A stretch of DNA of 64,000 bases, taken from the NCBI GenBank assembly GCA_049115495.1, contig JAGDZV010000005.1, positions 124,001 to 188,000 on the forward strand, written 5' to 3'. The notes beneath the pieces are model-generated. The model was not told the DNA's origin. It made no database searches and worked only from the letters and a program-made list of their open reading frames with translations. A program made the translations under genes and the position numbers. Origin of the DNA: JACPUW01 sp049115495 (lineage in GTDB: Bacteria; Bacteroidota; Bacteroidia; CAILMK01; JACPUW01). Each line of letters begins with the position of its first letter. Within the stretch, counting starts at the first letter, position 1. Shown here one piece after another: positions 55,797 through 64,000 of this stretch.

Positions 55797-58204
55797 AAAT
55801 CCAATTTATAATAGAACATAGGGAAGAAACCAATTTGCTCCCTTAAAGCAAAGTTTGAATTGGTATTTACACCAGGCGCCCAAGCATAATCCAATACGTT
55901 TTGAGTGTTTAGGGCATTAATAAAGTCAAATGCCAGTTCGTGGGTAGTTTTAGCTCGGTTAAATACAATGTTGGCTCTTATATCAAGCCTAAAATAGTCT
56001 TTGTATTTATTCTCATTATAGGTGAGATCATGCCTGTAAACTACTTCTTTTTCTTGTTCACTAGCCTCTACATCAAACTCACCATATCTACGGCCACCAC
56101 CATAAGTAATATTGGTTCCTACACCAAAAGTTGCAGTATTTGATATGTTAAATTCTTTGGTGCCTAGCGCATTAAACATGTAATTGCCATTAAAGTGTGT
56201 ATTGCGCATTACGCCATCGCTTCCGCGGTATTTACTTTCAAAAATGGTTCCGTTAATTAAATAGGAATAACCATTGTCAAAAAATCGTTGTAGTGTAAGT
56301 TCTAAGCCATAGTTTACCGCAATACCAGTATTTTCCAATTCGCCCGGAAACACTCTAGAAAAACCAGTACCCGCATTAATCATAGAAAAGGGAGAAGGCA
56401 TTACTTCTACTGGAATGTCAAATAAATATTGAAAATACGTTTCAGTAGTAAACTTGATTTTTGAGTTCATATCCCACGCATGGCTCAAGGCTGCTTGCCA
56501 GTTTTTTGTTAAGCCCATTTGGTTGTTAAAAGTTTCACCTAATTCATTGAGATAATAATGCAAATAAACCGGCTGCATTTGAGAATATAAGCCTGCTCCA
56601 AAAGCCAGTGTTTTGCCTTCGCTGTAGTTATAGCTCATTCCTAGCCTTGGCTCAAACCATGCACTGCTGTTGCCCAATGTGTAATATGTTCCATGAAAAC
56701 CGATGGTAGCCGAAAGCTTTTCGCCAAACTCTTGTTTTAACTGAGCAAAGTACTGATACATGGTTTGCTGGTCTCTTTGGTTCCAGCGCGTAATCCATTC
56801 TTCGTTATTGGTCCAATCATTAACTGAAAGATCTCTTGTACTATCAATAAACACGAAGTTGTAAAAATCAATTGTATAGCCTAGTTTAAGCAATTTATTC
56901 TTGCTTATACGCTTGCTCAAATTTTGTACCCAAGAGATTTTAGACTCTTCAAAAGCATAATTTAAAACCGGAGTGGTTTCAACTCCATCAGGATTAAATC
57001 CACCATCGGTAAGCGTGTCTCTAGCTACTATATAATTATCGGTGGTATAAACATATCCGTTTGTATAAGCCAATGTACTTTTTAAGAAAGTACGCTCATT
57101 AAAGGGTTTACTATGCGTAAACCCAAGAACATCAAGTCCTGATTCAAGAAATTGATCTCGATCATTATCTCCATATAGTTCAAGAGATGGCTCGGTGTCG
57201 TCGCTTAGTACAATATCAGAAATGCTATTGCCCGTTACCCCCCAAAATGATAATTCGCCACCTTTTTTGTTTGGCCAATTGAATTTGAAATTTAAGTCTT
57301 GATAAAATGGTTCAGAACTCGTACCCAAATCAAGCCCCATATTTAAGAATAGGCCCACCGTTGAGTATCGGTAATTTATTAGATAAGATGAGCCTTTTTC
57401 TCGATTCATTGGTCCTTCAACAAAAATATCGGCACCCAAAACACCCAAGTAAATGCCTTGCTCATGGTTTTGATTATTGCCAGTCTTAAGTTTAAGATCC
57501 ATTAATCCGCTGGTTGTATTTCCAAATTCTGCCGGCATTAGGCCAGAGTAAAAATCTGAATTGTCAAGCGCCTTAAAGCTGATTTTACTTAAAGGGCCAC
57601 CATTGGTGCCCGGCGTGCCAAAGTGGTTGGTGTTTTGAATAATTACACCATCAATTTGAATGGCCATGCTGTAGGGAGAATTTCCTCTAATGACCAAGTC
57701 GTTTCTAGAATCGTCTATTCCTTGCACCCCTGCAAAGTTGAGCGCCACGCGCAAAGGATCTCCACGGCTACCAGCGTATCTTATGGTTTCATCTACGGTG
57801 TACTCTCTAGCACTTACCATAGCCATGGCATTACCTACCTCGCCATTTCTTGTTACGGTTGTTGTAACTTCATTTTCAGAGTATGCCGCAACTCTAAGTT
57901 TTACATTTAAAACAGTTTCTTTTCCAGAGCTTACCACAACATTGCTAAGCACACTAGTGCGATGTCCTTTATGCTGAATTCTTACCGTGTGCCTTCCAGT
58001 AGGCACATCTTTCAAAATGAATTCACCTTTTGAGTTGGTTGCCATTCCGCGAGCGGTACTGTCAGATAGTAAAAACACTCTAGCTCTTCCAATAGGAACC
58101 CTAGTATCTGAGTCAATTATTTTGCCTCTTACATTTTGTACCACTTGACCAAAAGCAGCGGAATTAAGAATTACGAGAGTTGATAATAAGAGTAACCTAA
58201 ACAC
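55793..58204 (-). CDS. TonB-dependent receptor with carboxypeptidase-like regulatory domain (1)
   Basis: 803 residues starting with GTG at 58204. Signal peptide MFRLLLLSTLVILNSAAFGQ. Residues ~24-105 are the CarboxypepD_reg-like domain (VRGKIIDSDTRVPIGRARVFL, ATNSKGEFILKDVPTGRHTVRIQHKG), then a plug (SRNDLVIRGNSPYSMAIQIDGVIIQN) and a 22-strand-type barrel ending in the aromatic MFYYKLDF. Such receptors import large or chelated nutrients with TonB-ExbBD energy. No SusD partner follows, so it is not part of a polysaccharide utilisation pair. Substrate unknown. Confidence 0.9.
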   Translation of the reverse strand: MFRLLLLSTLVILNSAAFGQVVQNVRGKIIDSDTRVPIGRARVFLLSDSTARGMATNSKGEFILKDVPTGRHTVRIQHKGHRTSVLSNVVVSSGKETVLNVKLRVAAYSENEVTTTVTRNGEVGNAMAMVSAREYTVDETIRYAGSRGDPLRVALNFAGVQGIDDSRNDLVIRGNSPYSMAIQIDGVIIQNTNHFGTPGTNGGPLSKISFKALDNSDFYSGLMPAEFGNTTSGLMDLKLKTGNNQNHEQGIYLGVLGADIFVEGPMNREKGSSYLINYRYSTVGLFLNMGLDLGTSSEPFYQDLNFKFNWPNKKGGELSFWGVTGNSISDIVLSDDTEPSLELYGDNDRDQFLESGLDVLGFTHSKPFNERTFLKSTLAYTNGYVYTTDNYIVARDTLTDGGFNPDGVETTPVLNYAFEESKISWVQNLSKRISKNKLLKLGYTIDFYNFVFIDSTRDLSVNDWTNNEEWITRWNQRDQQTMYQYFAQLKQEFGEKLSATIGFHGTYYTLGNSSAWFEPRLGMSYNYSEGKTLAFGAGLYSQMQPVYLHYYLNELGETFNNQMGLTKNWQAALSHAWDMNSKIKFTTETYFQYLFDIPVEVMPSPFSMINAGTGFSRVFPGELENTGIAVNYGLELTLQRFFDNGYSYLINGTIFESKYRGSDGVMRNTHFNGNYMFNALGTKEFNISNTATFGVGTNITYGGGRRYGEFDVEASEQEKEVVYRHDLTYNENKYKDYFRLDIRANIVFNRAKTTHELAFDFINALNTQNVLDYAWAPGVNTNSNFALREQIGFFPMFYYKLDF

Positions 58205-58308
58205 GCGTTCAACTGAATTTTTGGCAAAGTAAGGTTTTGATGCGAAACATCAATTGAGATTGAGCCAATTCAAGTATTGTCAATCAAGAATTTTGCAATT
58301 GCTAAAAC

Positions 58309-58316
58309 TATCTTCG
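58309..58316 (+). promoter_or_regulatory. Putative -7 box (TATCTTCG) for the ChaN-like gene
   Basis: TATCTTCG differs from TAnnTTTG at one position and ends 5 bp before the ATG at 58322. Confidence 0.3.
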
Positions 58317-58321
58317 CAACT

Positions 58322-59188
58322 ATGAAAGCAAGACTTCTATTCGGATTTGTGGCCATTGCTGCTGCTATTTCAATTGCAGCCGGTCTTAATGCTTACAAGA
58401 TTTATAGCAAGCAATTAAAGAGTGTTGATTTTGATGAATTAGTAGCTGCTACTAAAGAAGCCGATGTGGTGCTTTTTGGTGAGCTACACAACAATACCAT
58501 TGCGCATTGGCTGCAATTAGAGCTTACCAAAGCATTGCAAAAAGAAAAAGGAAACAACCTAGTGCTTGGTGCCGAAATGTTTGAGGCCGACGGTCAATTA
58601 CTTTTAGATGAGTACCTAACTGGTGAAATAACTGAGAAGAATTTTGAGAAAGAGAGCAAGTTGTGGCCCAACTACAGTACCGATTACAAGCCATTAGTAA
58701 AGTTTGCCAAAGAGAATGGCTTGCACTTTGTTGCCACTAATATACCAAGACGCTACGCCAGTAAAGTTGCCTACGAAGGTGTAGAAGCTTTAGATGACCT
58801 TAGCAAACAAGCTAAAAGCTATATGTGCAAATTGCCTTTTGATGTAGATTCAACTTTGCCTGGGTATAATGCCTTGTTGCATATGAATATGGGGCCGCAC
58901 GGCAGCAGCGAAAACTTTATGAACGCACAGGCAATTAAAGACGCCACTATGGCTCACTTTATTTTAGAGAACCTTGGTAAAGAACAAACCTTTTTACACT
59001 ACAATGGCGCATACCACAGCAATAATTTTGAAGGCATTAGTTGGTATTTAAAACAAAAAAAGTCGAAGCTTAAAATTGTTACCATCAGCAGCAGAGAAGT
59101 AAATGATGTTAGTACCTATGACGATAGCTCTAAACCTGATGCTGATTTTATGATTTATATTGATGAAGATGTTACAAAGACATATTAG
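58322..59188 (+). CDS. ChaN-family haem/iron-associated protein
   Basis: 288 residues from the ATG at 58322, which gives an N-terminal signal/anchor (MKARLLFGFVAIAAAISIAAG). The family motif VVLFGELHNNTIAHWLQ and VLGAEMFEADGQLLLDEYLTG are characteristic of ChaN; the conserved histidines (GELH, and H in LHYNGAYHSNNFEGISWYL) may coordinate haem or metal. The class is described as haem-binding in one enteric lipoprotein and otherwise unassigned. The next ORF begins inside its last 26 bp. It is downstream of, and divergent from, the TonB receptor at 55.8 kb, which hints at a shared role in iron or haem acquisition. Confidence 0.85.
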   Translation: MKARLLFGFVAIAAAISIAAGLNAYKIYSKQLKSVDFDELVAATKEADVVLFGELHNNTIAHWLQLELTKALQKEKGNNLVLGAEMFEADGQLLLDEYLTGEITEKNFEKESKLWPNYSTDYKPLVKFAKENGLHFVATNIPRRYASKVAYEGVEALDDLSKQAKSYMCKLPFDVDSTLPGYNALLHMNMGPHGSSENFMNAQAIKDATMAHFILENLGKEQTFLHYNGAYHSNNFEGISWYLKQKKSKLKIVTISSREVNDVSTYDDSSKPDADFMIYIDEDVTKTY

Positions 59189-59741
59189 TTTTTTAGTTCT
59201 GTCAATTGCAATGCTTTTTGGAGCTTGCGATGCTAAAAAACAACAGGAGGAAATTGTAACCGAAGAGACTTTTCTATTTCCTGAATCAATAACTGAACTA
59301 GAAGCAGAGTTAGCAAAAAATGATAATAGAACCGCGGCAATGCCTGTGGCCCGAAAACTAGAAACTGAGCTTATAACTTTTGCAACCAAGAATAGTAAAG
59401 ATACCGCAGTAGCCCAGCTGATTTATAAGGCAGCTAGGCTTAATGAAACGTATTTTGAGAATTACCCTGAGGCCTTTGGGCACTATAATTCAATTGCTGA
59501 AGATTATCCTGAAACTCAGTATGCACCAGTTTCATTCTTTAAACGTGGTTTAATAATGGAAACCTATTTTAAGAAAAGTGACAAGGCCATTTATTATTTA
59601 GATGAGTATTTGCGCAAGTTTCCGGGCCATAAGCTAAATGATATGGCTAAGCAAATAGTTACTACAACGGGTATAGACCCGGCCGACCTTTTAGAAAGAA
59701 TTAAAGAAAAAGGCGCCGATTCAACAGCTCTTAACAACTAA
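59163..59741 (+). CDS. TPR-type lipoprotein
   Basis: About 192 residues (start at ATG 59163; an alternative ATG is 6 bp later). Lipobox LVLSIAMLFGACD near residue 22. The rest is helical, with paired helices (YPEAFGHYNSIAEDYPETQYAPVSFFKRGLIMETYFKKSDKAIYYLDEYLRKFPGHKLNDMAKQ, in parts) that look like tetratricopeptide repeats, similar to BamD-type outer-membrane lipoproteins but shorter. It overlaps the ChaN-like gene by 26 bp, so the two are co-translated. Function unknown. Confidence 0.75.
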   Translation: MKMLQRHISFLVLSIAMLFGACDAKKQQEEIVTEETFLFPESITELEAELAKNDNRTAAMPVARKLETELITFATKNSKDTAVAQLIYKAARLNETYFENYPEAFGHYNSIAEDYPETQYAPVSFFKRGLIMETYFKKSDKAIYYLDEYLRKFPGHKLNDMAKQIVTTTGIDPADLLERIKEKGADSTALNN

Positions 59742-59763
59742 TAGCGGCGGATTTTGTAACTTC

Positions 59764-60204
59764 ATGTCGCTTTACATGCGACACATTATTTTCATATCTC
59801 TAATTGGAATTTTGCACCTTTCGGCAAAGAGCGAAAAGTATCTAAAAATTCCGCCTGAAAATATTAAAGCAATAAACCTGGTACTTAAAGATCAGTTTTC
59901 TGGCACAGCAATAGAAACCTATAAACTTGATGCCGCGCAATATGAGCTTTTTGTGAAAGACTTAAACGTATGTAAAGAAGCTCCGAGTTTAAAAATGAAC
60001 ATAACATGTTATCGTTTTGATATCATTTATAAAGACGGGCGTAAGGTTAAAATTTCAACCAACGGTAAGGGGCTTGGTCCTACCCCGGTAGGTTATTTTT
60101 TAAGTAACGAAAACCTTGTTTTAAAATATTTCCCTATCAAAAAGGAACGCTATTGCAAACCCACCAGTGGCAATAAGAAAGCTGGGGGTAGTGTAGGTTT
60201 TTAG
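59764..60204 (+). CDS. Secreted hypothetical protein
   Basis: 146 residues; MSLYMRHIIFISLIGILHLSAKS is a probable signal peptide (start may instead be the ATG at 59776). The mature part resembles a small beta protein: AINLVLKDQFSG, YRFDIIYKDGRKVKIST, NENLVLKYFPI, with a C-terminal Lys/Gly-rich tail. Two cysteines (VCKEAP, ITCY) could pair. Not recognised. It follows the TPR lipoprotein by 22 bp and may belong to that transcript. Confidence 0.6.
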   Translation: MSLYMRHIIFISLIGILHLSAKSEKYLKIPPENIKAINLVLKDQFSGTAIETYKLDAAQYELFVKDLNVCKEAPSLKMNITCYRFDIIYKDGRKVKISTNGKGLGPTPVGYFLSNENLVLKYFPIKKERYCKPTSGNKKAGGSVGF

Positions 60205-60205
60205 T

Positions 60206-60574
60206 TTAATATTGTCCTACGGCTAAAAGTACAAGCGTGCAGGCATATTCAAAGGGAATTGCGTTTTCATTTAATAGTGCAACAAGCTCAGGGTTTTCGG
60301 TGCCAGGGTTAAAAATAACGCGCTCAGGTTTGCTATCAATTATTTGCTTATACCAAGGTTTTTGATGGCCTGGGTTTAAATAGAGGGTAATTGTATGAAC
60401 ATTAGCATCAATTGGCCACTCGGTAAGTATGGGCTCACCATAAGCTTCCCCCATGCGTTTACCAACTTGTATTATTTTTTCATTGCCAAAAAGTAATCTT
60501 TCGGCTGCTTTATTTGAGTAGCGAATTTTGCTTTCGCTGGCCCCTAATATGAGTGTTATTCTTTCTTTACTCAT
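60206..60574 (-). CDS. CoA-binding domain protein
   Basis: 122 residues forming one Rossmann-like CoA_binding domain: ITLILGASESKIRYSNKAAERLL, TITLYLNPGHQKPWYKQII and RVIFNPGTENPELVALL. Bacterial members of this group resemble the nucleotide-binding part of succinyl-CoA synthetase and YccU; activity is unknown. Its start overlaps the SMI1/KNR4 gene by 4 bp (ATGA), so the two are co-translated. Confidence 0.88.
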   Translation of the reverse strand: MSKERITLILGASESKIRYSNKAAERLLFGNEKIIQVGKRMGEAYGEPILTEWPIDANVHTITLYLNPGHQKPWYKQIIDSKPERVIFNPGTENPELVALLNENAIPFEYACTLVLLAVGQY

Positions 60575-61182
60575 TTTTCAAACTTCTTTAACGATAGGTC
60601 AACCCAATTTATATACCATTCTAAAAAGCTTGTTTTATTGTGTCCGCTATAAAATCCATAAGGGTAAATTCCACCATCGTTTGATCTATCATCAATCCAA
60701 ACATTACCTTTTTCTTTTCCGTTCATTACAAGGGTTGCGAAAGTGCCACAACCCAAATGACAAATTCTTAGCATACCGTCATTCCAATAGTTATGGTCAT
60801 AATCATCTTGCCATTTTTTTAGGTCTGCTGCATCTGAATAGTTCATATTCCAAAACGTAGTAAACCTAAAAGGCTCCTTTAGTCGTATAATGTCTGATTT
60901 ATTGATGTTTTGGGGCAAGTCATATATTCCTTGCTCAAGTTTAAACAAGCCATATTCAGGTCCGCAGCCGCCATTACCAAAGTGCAGTAAAAAGTCTTTG
61001 TATTCAACTGGCAAAGCAATTTCATGTCTTTTTTCAAATGCAAAAATCTCATTGTTATCAATCTTATTATTGAAGATGTATTTATGATGAGATGCGCCAA
61101 AAACATGCATTTTTTTATCTAACCCTTTGAGCTTACAAAGATTTTGTTCAATTGTAGTAAGCAAATTCTCAGTGGTGCTCAT
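60571..61182 (-). CDS. SMI1/KNR4-family protein
   Basis: 203 residues from the ATG at 61182. NEIFAFEKRHEIALPVEYKDFLLHFGNGGCGPEYGLFKLEQG is the SUKH/SMI1-KNR4 signature (A-LP-x-x-Y-x-x-F-L-L-x-x-x-N-G). The C-terminal part CHLGCGTFATLVMNGKEKGNVWIDDRSNDGGIYP is the family's second block. Many bacterial members are immunity proteins against secreted toxins; others are housekeeping. No toxin gene is adjacent, so immunity is not assumed. It overlaps the CoA-binding gene and is 12 bp after the TonB receptor gene. Confidence 0.88.
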   Translation of the reverse strand: MSTTENLLTTIEQNLCKLKGLDKKMHVFGASHHKYIFNNKIDNNEIFAFEKRHEIALPVEYKDFLLHFGNGGCGPEYGLFKLEQGIYDLPQNINKSDIIRLKEPFRFTTFWNMNYSDAADLKKWQDDYDHNYWNDGMLRICHLGCGTFATLVMNGKEKGNVWIDDRSNDGGIYPYGFYSGHNKTSFLEWYINWVDLSLKKFEK

Positions 61183-61194
61183 GCCCAAAAGGTA

Positions 61195-63717
61195 TTAAAG
61201 CTTAATGGTCAGATTCACATTAAATCTTCTACCGGTAAGGTAGCTTGGCACAGCAAATTGATTATTTGTAACGTCTGTTACCCACAGGTAAGAAATCGTG
61301 TTTCTAATTCCAAATAGGTTAAATATATCAACTCCCAGTGTAATTTTTTCGGCCTTGTTTACCAAGCTTGATGCCACAACAGATTTCTCTTTATCAAACA
61401 AAACTTTTGAGAATCCTATATCTACTCTTCGATAAGGGGCCACTCTTAGCGCATTTCTCCATTGGGCGTAGCCAGGAGGGCCATAAGGTAACCCATGTGC
61501 AAATACCAGGTTTAAATGTACCCTGTATGTTTCGTTGTTTTTTAAAAAATCTTGAAACAAGATATTAAAGCTATACCGTTGATCGGTTGGCCTTGCAAGC
61601 CACCCAATTTCTTGTGTTTCGCCATCTAGGTCTACATAGGTGTCGCCATCAATATTCTCTCTTGTGCTCATGAGCGAAAAGCTAAACCATGATGGAAGAT
61701 CAGGAATAAACTCTCCATTTACATGAAAATCAGCTCCTACTGCGTAACCTTCAGCAGTAAATTCAGGCAAGTACCTAATTCTTACGTTCTCAATTTCATA
61801 AGGGATTAAATCCCACATGTATTTATAGTACAGCTCTCCGCTAAATTTAAATGGCTTGTCTCTATTCCATAATTCAAAATTCCAATCGGCTCCTATAACA
61901 GCATGCAAGCTTTGTTGGGCTCTAATATTTCTTACCACTGAGCCAGTTTTTGTTCTCAACTCACGGTAAAGTGGGGGTTGTTGATACAAGCCAAAAGCCG
62001 CTTTCATTCTTAAGTTTCGTTTAAGAGAATCTTTGTCATAACCCTTTTGAAGGGCTTTAGCGTTATGATCTCTATTGGGTTCAAAACTGAAAGACAACCT
62101 TGGCGCCACTAGAAACTGTCCGCTGTAAGAATAGTAATTACCGCGTATGCCTAAGTTTAACTTGGTGTTTGTTGCTTCATTAAGAACCCACTCATCTTGC
62201 AAATAGGCGCTCGCTCTGTTATTGTTCAGATTTATGTTTGAAACAACTAGCTCTGACATATCAATTGTTCTTGGATTACCCCTAGGTACGGCATAGCCAG
62301 CAGAATCTAAATAACGCCACTCTTTAAGTTCATCGTCAATTAGCTCTTGTTGATACACACCACCCCAGCTTATTTTATGATCTCCAACGCTAAAATCTCC
62401 ACGGTGTTGCAGGTTTACAATTGTGGCAAGTAGAAAGTTTCTTGCATGGTTTAAATATGAACCAACGCCCAAAACATATTTGGGATCGCCAAATGTTTCC
62501 GATCCAAGTTCATTATCAAGCTGGCTCAAAAAATACTGTCCAAGCACATCAAACCTTTCACTTTCGTCGGCCCTGTATATGGTTCCCGAAAAATTGAGAT
62601 ACAAACTATCATTTGGCTTAATTTCTAGTTGAAGCGCATTTAGATAGGTTTGATATTCAATAAGTTCTTGGCCTCTGTAATATACTGTAAGCTGCTTGGC
62701 GTCTCTAATGGTACCAAATTTTGTAGTTTGAGTTTCTGGTACGTTTAAGTATCTGTTTCCGCCAAAATATCCTAACCAACTAAGTGAAGCTTTATCTGTA
62801 AGTCTATAAGTCACAAAACTCTGAAAATCTGTAAAAGTTGGATTATAACTTCCTTGTACATCAAGTGAATTGAGCAAATAGCGGTTAGACCAATATCTTG
62901 TACTAAACATATAGTTTAAGCGGTAGTTTTTGGTCATGCCTTCAACATGTGCATTGCCTCCTAAAAAGCTACCTTGTAGAATTACCGCATTTTTGGTGGG
63001 CTTCTTGTACGTAATATCTAAAACTGACGAAAGTTTATCGCCATAATAAGCAGAAAAGCCACCTGCCGAAAATGCAAGTGATTGTACCATGTTTGGGTTT
63101 ATAATGCTAAGCCCTTCAGATTGCCCGCTTCTGTTAAAAAACGGACGATATATTTCAATACCATTTATGTATACGAGGTTTTCGTCAAAGCTTCCGCCAC
63201 GTACTGAGTACTGTGAACTTAGCTCGTTGCTTGAATTAACACCAGCTAAAAGTTTAATGGCAGTTTCAATACCGCCTGAAGGGTTGGGTATTTCAAGCTG
63301 CTCGGGTTCAATTACCACAAATGTGTTCCCTTTGGTTCCTCTTGTTGCTTCAAAATCTATTGGAGCAAGGTGCACCCCGCGCAGTACTTCAATTGTAATT
63401 TCTTTAACTGTACCCGGTTTTAAAGCCGTAAGTTGATACAACTTATCAATATTCATATCAACATGCGAAATTTCTAAAGCAATTGGGCGGTTGGCCGGTA
63501 CACTAAGTTCAAAATATCCGTTGCTGTTTGTGCTAGTACCTATACTAGTGCCTAAAACTATTATACTGGCGTCTTCAAAAGGGGTTTTTCCGGCGTCAAT
63601 TATTCTTCCTTTAACAACGGCATTTTGTTTTTGGCCATAGGCGGCAAAAACAGTAAAAAGTATTGATACAATTGTAGCTATGCGCTTTTGAGTCAAAGCA
63701 TCTAAAATTTGGTGCAA
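61195..63717 (-). CDS. TonB-dependent receptor with carboxypeptidase-like regulatory domain (2)
   Basis: 840 residues. Signal peptide MHQILDALTQKRIATIVSILFTVFAAYGQ. CarboxypepD_reg-like domain at ~32-115 (VVKGRIIDAGKTPFEDASIIVLG, STNSNGYFELSV); plug with SSQYSVRGGSFDENLVYINGIEIYRPF and AFSAGGFSAYYGDKLSSVLDI; barrel ends in GRRFNVNLTIKL. The two receptors share the same domain plan but little obvious sequence, so they are not recent duplicates. Downstream, the SMI1/KNR4 and CoA-binding genes are in the same orientation with tight spacing, suggesting a three-gene transcript. No SusD-like gene. Ligand unknown. Confidence 0.9.
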   Translation of the reverse strand: MHQILDALTQKRIATIVSILFTVFAAYGQKQNAVVKGRIIDAGKTPFEDASIIVLGTSIGTSTNSNGYFELSVPANRPIALEISHVDMNIDKLYQLTALKPGTVKEITIEVLRGVHLAPIDFEATRGTKGNTFVVIEPEQLEIPNPSGGIETAIKLLAGVNSSNELSSQYSVRGGSFDENLVYINGIEIYRPFFNRSGQSEGLSIINPNMVQSLAFSAGGFSAYYGDKLSSVLDITYKKPTKNAVILQGSFLGGNAHVEGMTKNYRLNYMFSTRYWSNRYLLNSLDVQGSYNPTFTDFQSFVTYRLTDKASLSWLGYFGGNRYLNVPETQTTKFGTIRDAKQLTVYYRGQELIEYQTYLNALQLEIKPNDSLYLNFSGTIYRADESERFDVLGQYFLSQLDNELGSETFGDPKYVLGVGSYLNHARNFLLATIVNLQHRGDFSVGDHKISWGGVYQQELIDDELKEWRYLDSAGYAVPRGNPRTIDMSELVVSNINLNNNRASAYLQDEWVLNEATNTKLNLGIRGNYYSYSGQFLVAPRLSFSFEPNRDHNAKALQKGYDKDSLKRNLRMKAAFGLYQQPPLYRELRTKTGSVVRNIRAQQSLHAVIGADWNFELWNRDKPFKFSGELYYKYMWDLIPYEIENVRIRYLPEFTAEGYAVGADFHVNGEFIPDLPSWFSFSLMSTRENIDGDTYVDLDGETQEIGWLARPTDQRYSFNILFQDFLKNNETYRVHLNLVFAHGLPYGPPGYAQWRNALRVAPYRRVDIGFSKVLFDKEKSVVASSLVNKAEKITLGVDIFNLFGIRNTISYLWVTDVTNNQFAVPSYLTGRRFNVNLTIKL

Positions 63718-63804
63718 TGTTAACTTGAATTATTGGCAAATATTGTTGCCTCGGGTTACCATAATTTTTTCCGTGATTTGCCGCTTCAAAAGCCCAATAC
63801 ATTT

Positions 63805-64000
63805 TTGATTCGTCTTTTTAATCATAGTCACCCTTCGGTATACTTGGCGTTGCTGGCATTGGCCGCGCTTTGTTTTGGTGTAATACCGTTTTATCCAGAG
63901 CCGCTACCCTACAATTTTTCAGGCCCTAACCACGTAGCAATGGTCTCATTGCTCCAGTACAAGTGGTTAGTATATGTATTAGTGGTCATAATTGGGTTTT
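63805..64000 (+). CDS. Membrane protein N-terminus (DUF6427-like), cut by window end
   Basis: Open from TTG 63805 (or ATT 63808) to the window end, about 65 residues. The sequence IRLFNHSHPSVYLALLALAAL, then FGVIPFYPEPLP, then YKWLVYVLVVIIGF shows two hydrophobic segments and a basic N-terminus, as in the Bacteroidota DUF6427 membrane family, which I recall next to uracil phosphoribosyltransferase and TonB receptor genes. The family call is tentative and needs the rest of the gene. It is divergent from the TonB receptor, with ~87 bp between starts. Confidence 0.5.
   Translation, partial: MIRLFNHSHPSVYLALLALAALCFGVIPFYPEPLPYNFSGPNHVAMVSLLQYKWLVYVLVVIIGF

Overview
The window is a gene-dense, AT-rich chromosomal segment from a member of the Bacteroidota. 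The phylum call rests on several independent signs: T9SS sorting domains of type A (20.7, 35.3 and 52.7 kb) and type B / CHU_C (6.5 and 7.8 kb), two TonB-dependent receptors with N-terminal carboxypeptidase-regulatory domains, a fused SecDF, the TIGR02757 and DUF3822-rsmD gene pairs, weak or absent Shine-Dalgarno sequences, and repeated TAnnTTTG -7 promoter boxes just upstream of start codons. A NhaC-type Na+/H+ antiporter would suit a marine or saline habitat, but genus-level placement is not possible from this window. No rRNA, tRNA or CRISPR array was seen.

Layout. 0-6 kb (minus): SecDF (cut by the window start), then an accC-udk-ktrA-like operon. 5.9-13.9 kb (plus): a tight three-gene operon of ECF sigma factor, a membrane protein with an anti-sigma-like N-terminus and a CHU_C C-terminus, and a 2,000-residue PKD-type surface protein, closed by a strong terminator. 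14-22.4 kb (mostly minus): envelope proteins of unknown role, a trpS-deoxynucleoside kinase-fructosamine kinase operon and a T9SS cargo protein. 22.5-27.5 kb (plus): a soluble NAD-type formate dehydrogenase (beta and alpha chains) with a small four-helix-bundle (S23/IVS-type) gene bounded by 17-bp inverted repeats inserted between the subunits. 27.5-32.5 kb: an accessory stretch with a REP-associated transposase flanked by two matching palindromes, a Sir2 protein, a lone receiver domain, two overlapping TetR regulators, and a broken Uma2 nuclease gene. 32.7-46.8 kb: core genes (dnaG, phoH-purC, SAM hydroxide adenosyltransferase, DUF3822-rsmD, TIGR02757) mixed with outer-membrane proteins, including a PorV/FadL-like barrel overlapping a helix-hairpin-helix/beta-barrel protein. 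46.8-47.5 kb: a MNT/HEPN toxin-antitoxin pair. 47.5-55.8 kb: a Cys/Lys-rich small secreted protein, DUF4349, TPR and lytic transglycosylase genes, nhaC, a T9SS beta-propeller-like protein bracketed by a ~90-bp repeat family, a universal stress protein and a lipoprotein MsrB. 55.8-64 kb: two TonB-dependent receptors around ChaN-like, TPR, CoA-binding and SMI1/KNR4 genes, and the start of a membrane protein that runs off the end.

The most system-like locus is the sigma/membrane-CHU_C/giant-adhesin operon. Its middle protein has the layout expected of a transmembrane regulator of the sigma factor, yet carries a surface-export domain. The best mobile-element evidence is the S23 gene with terminal inverted repeats inside the formate dehydrogenase operon and the palindrome-flanked REP-associated transposase directly after it.
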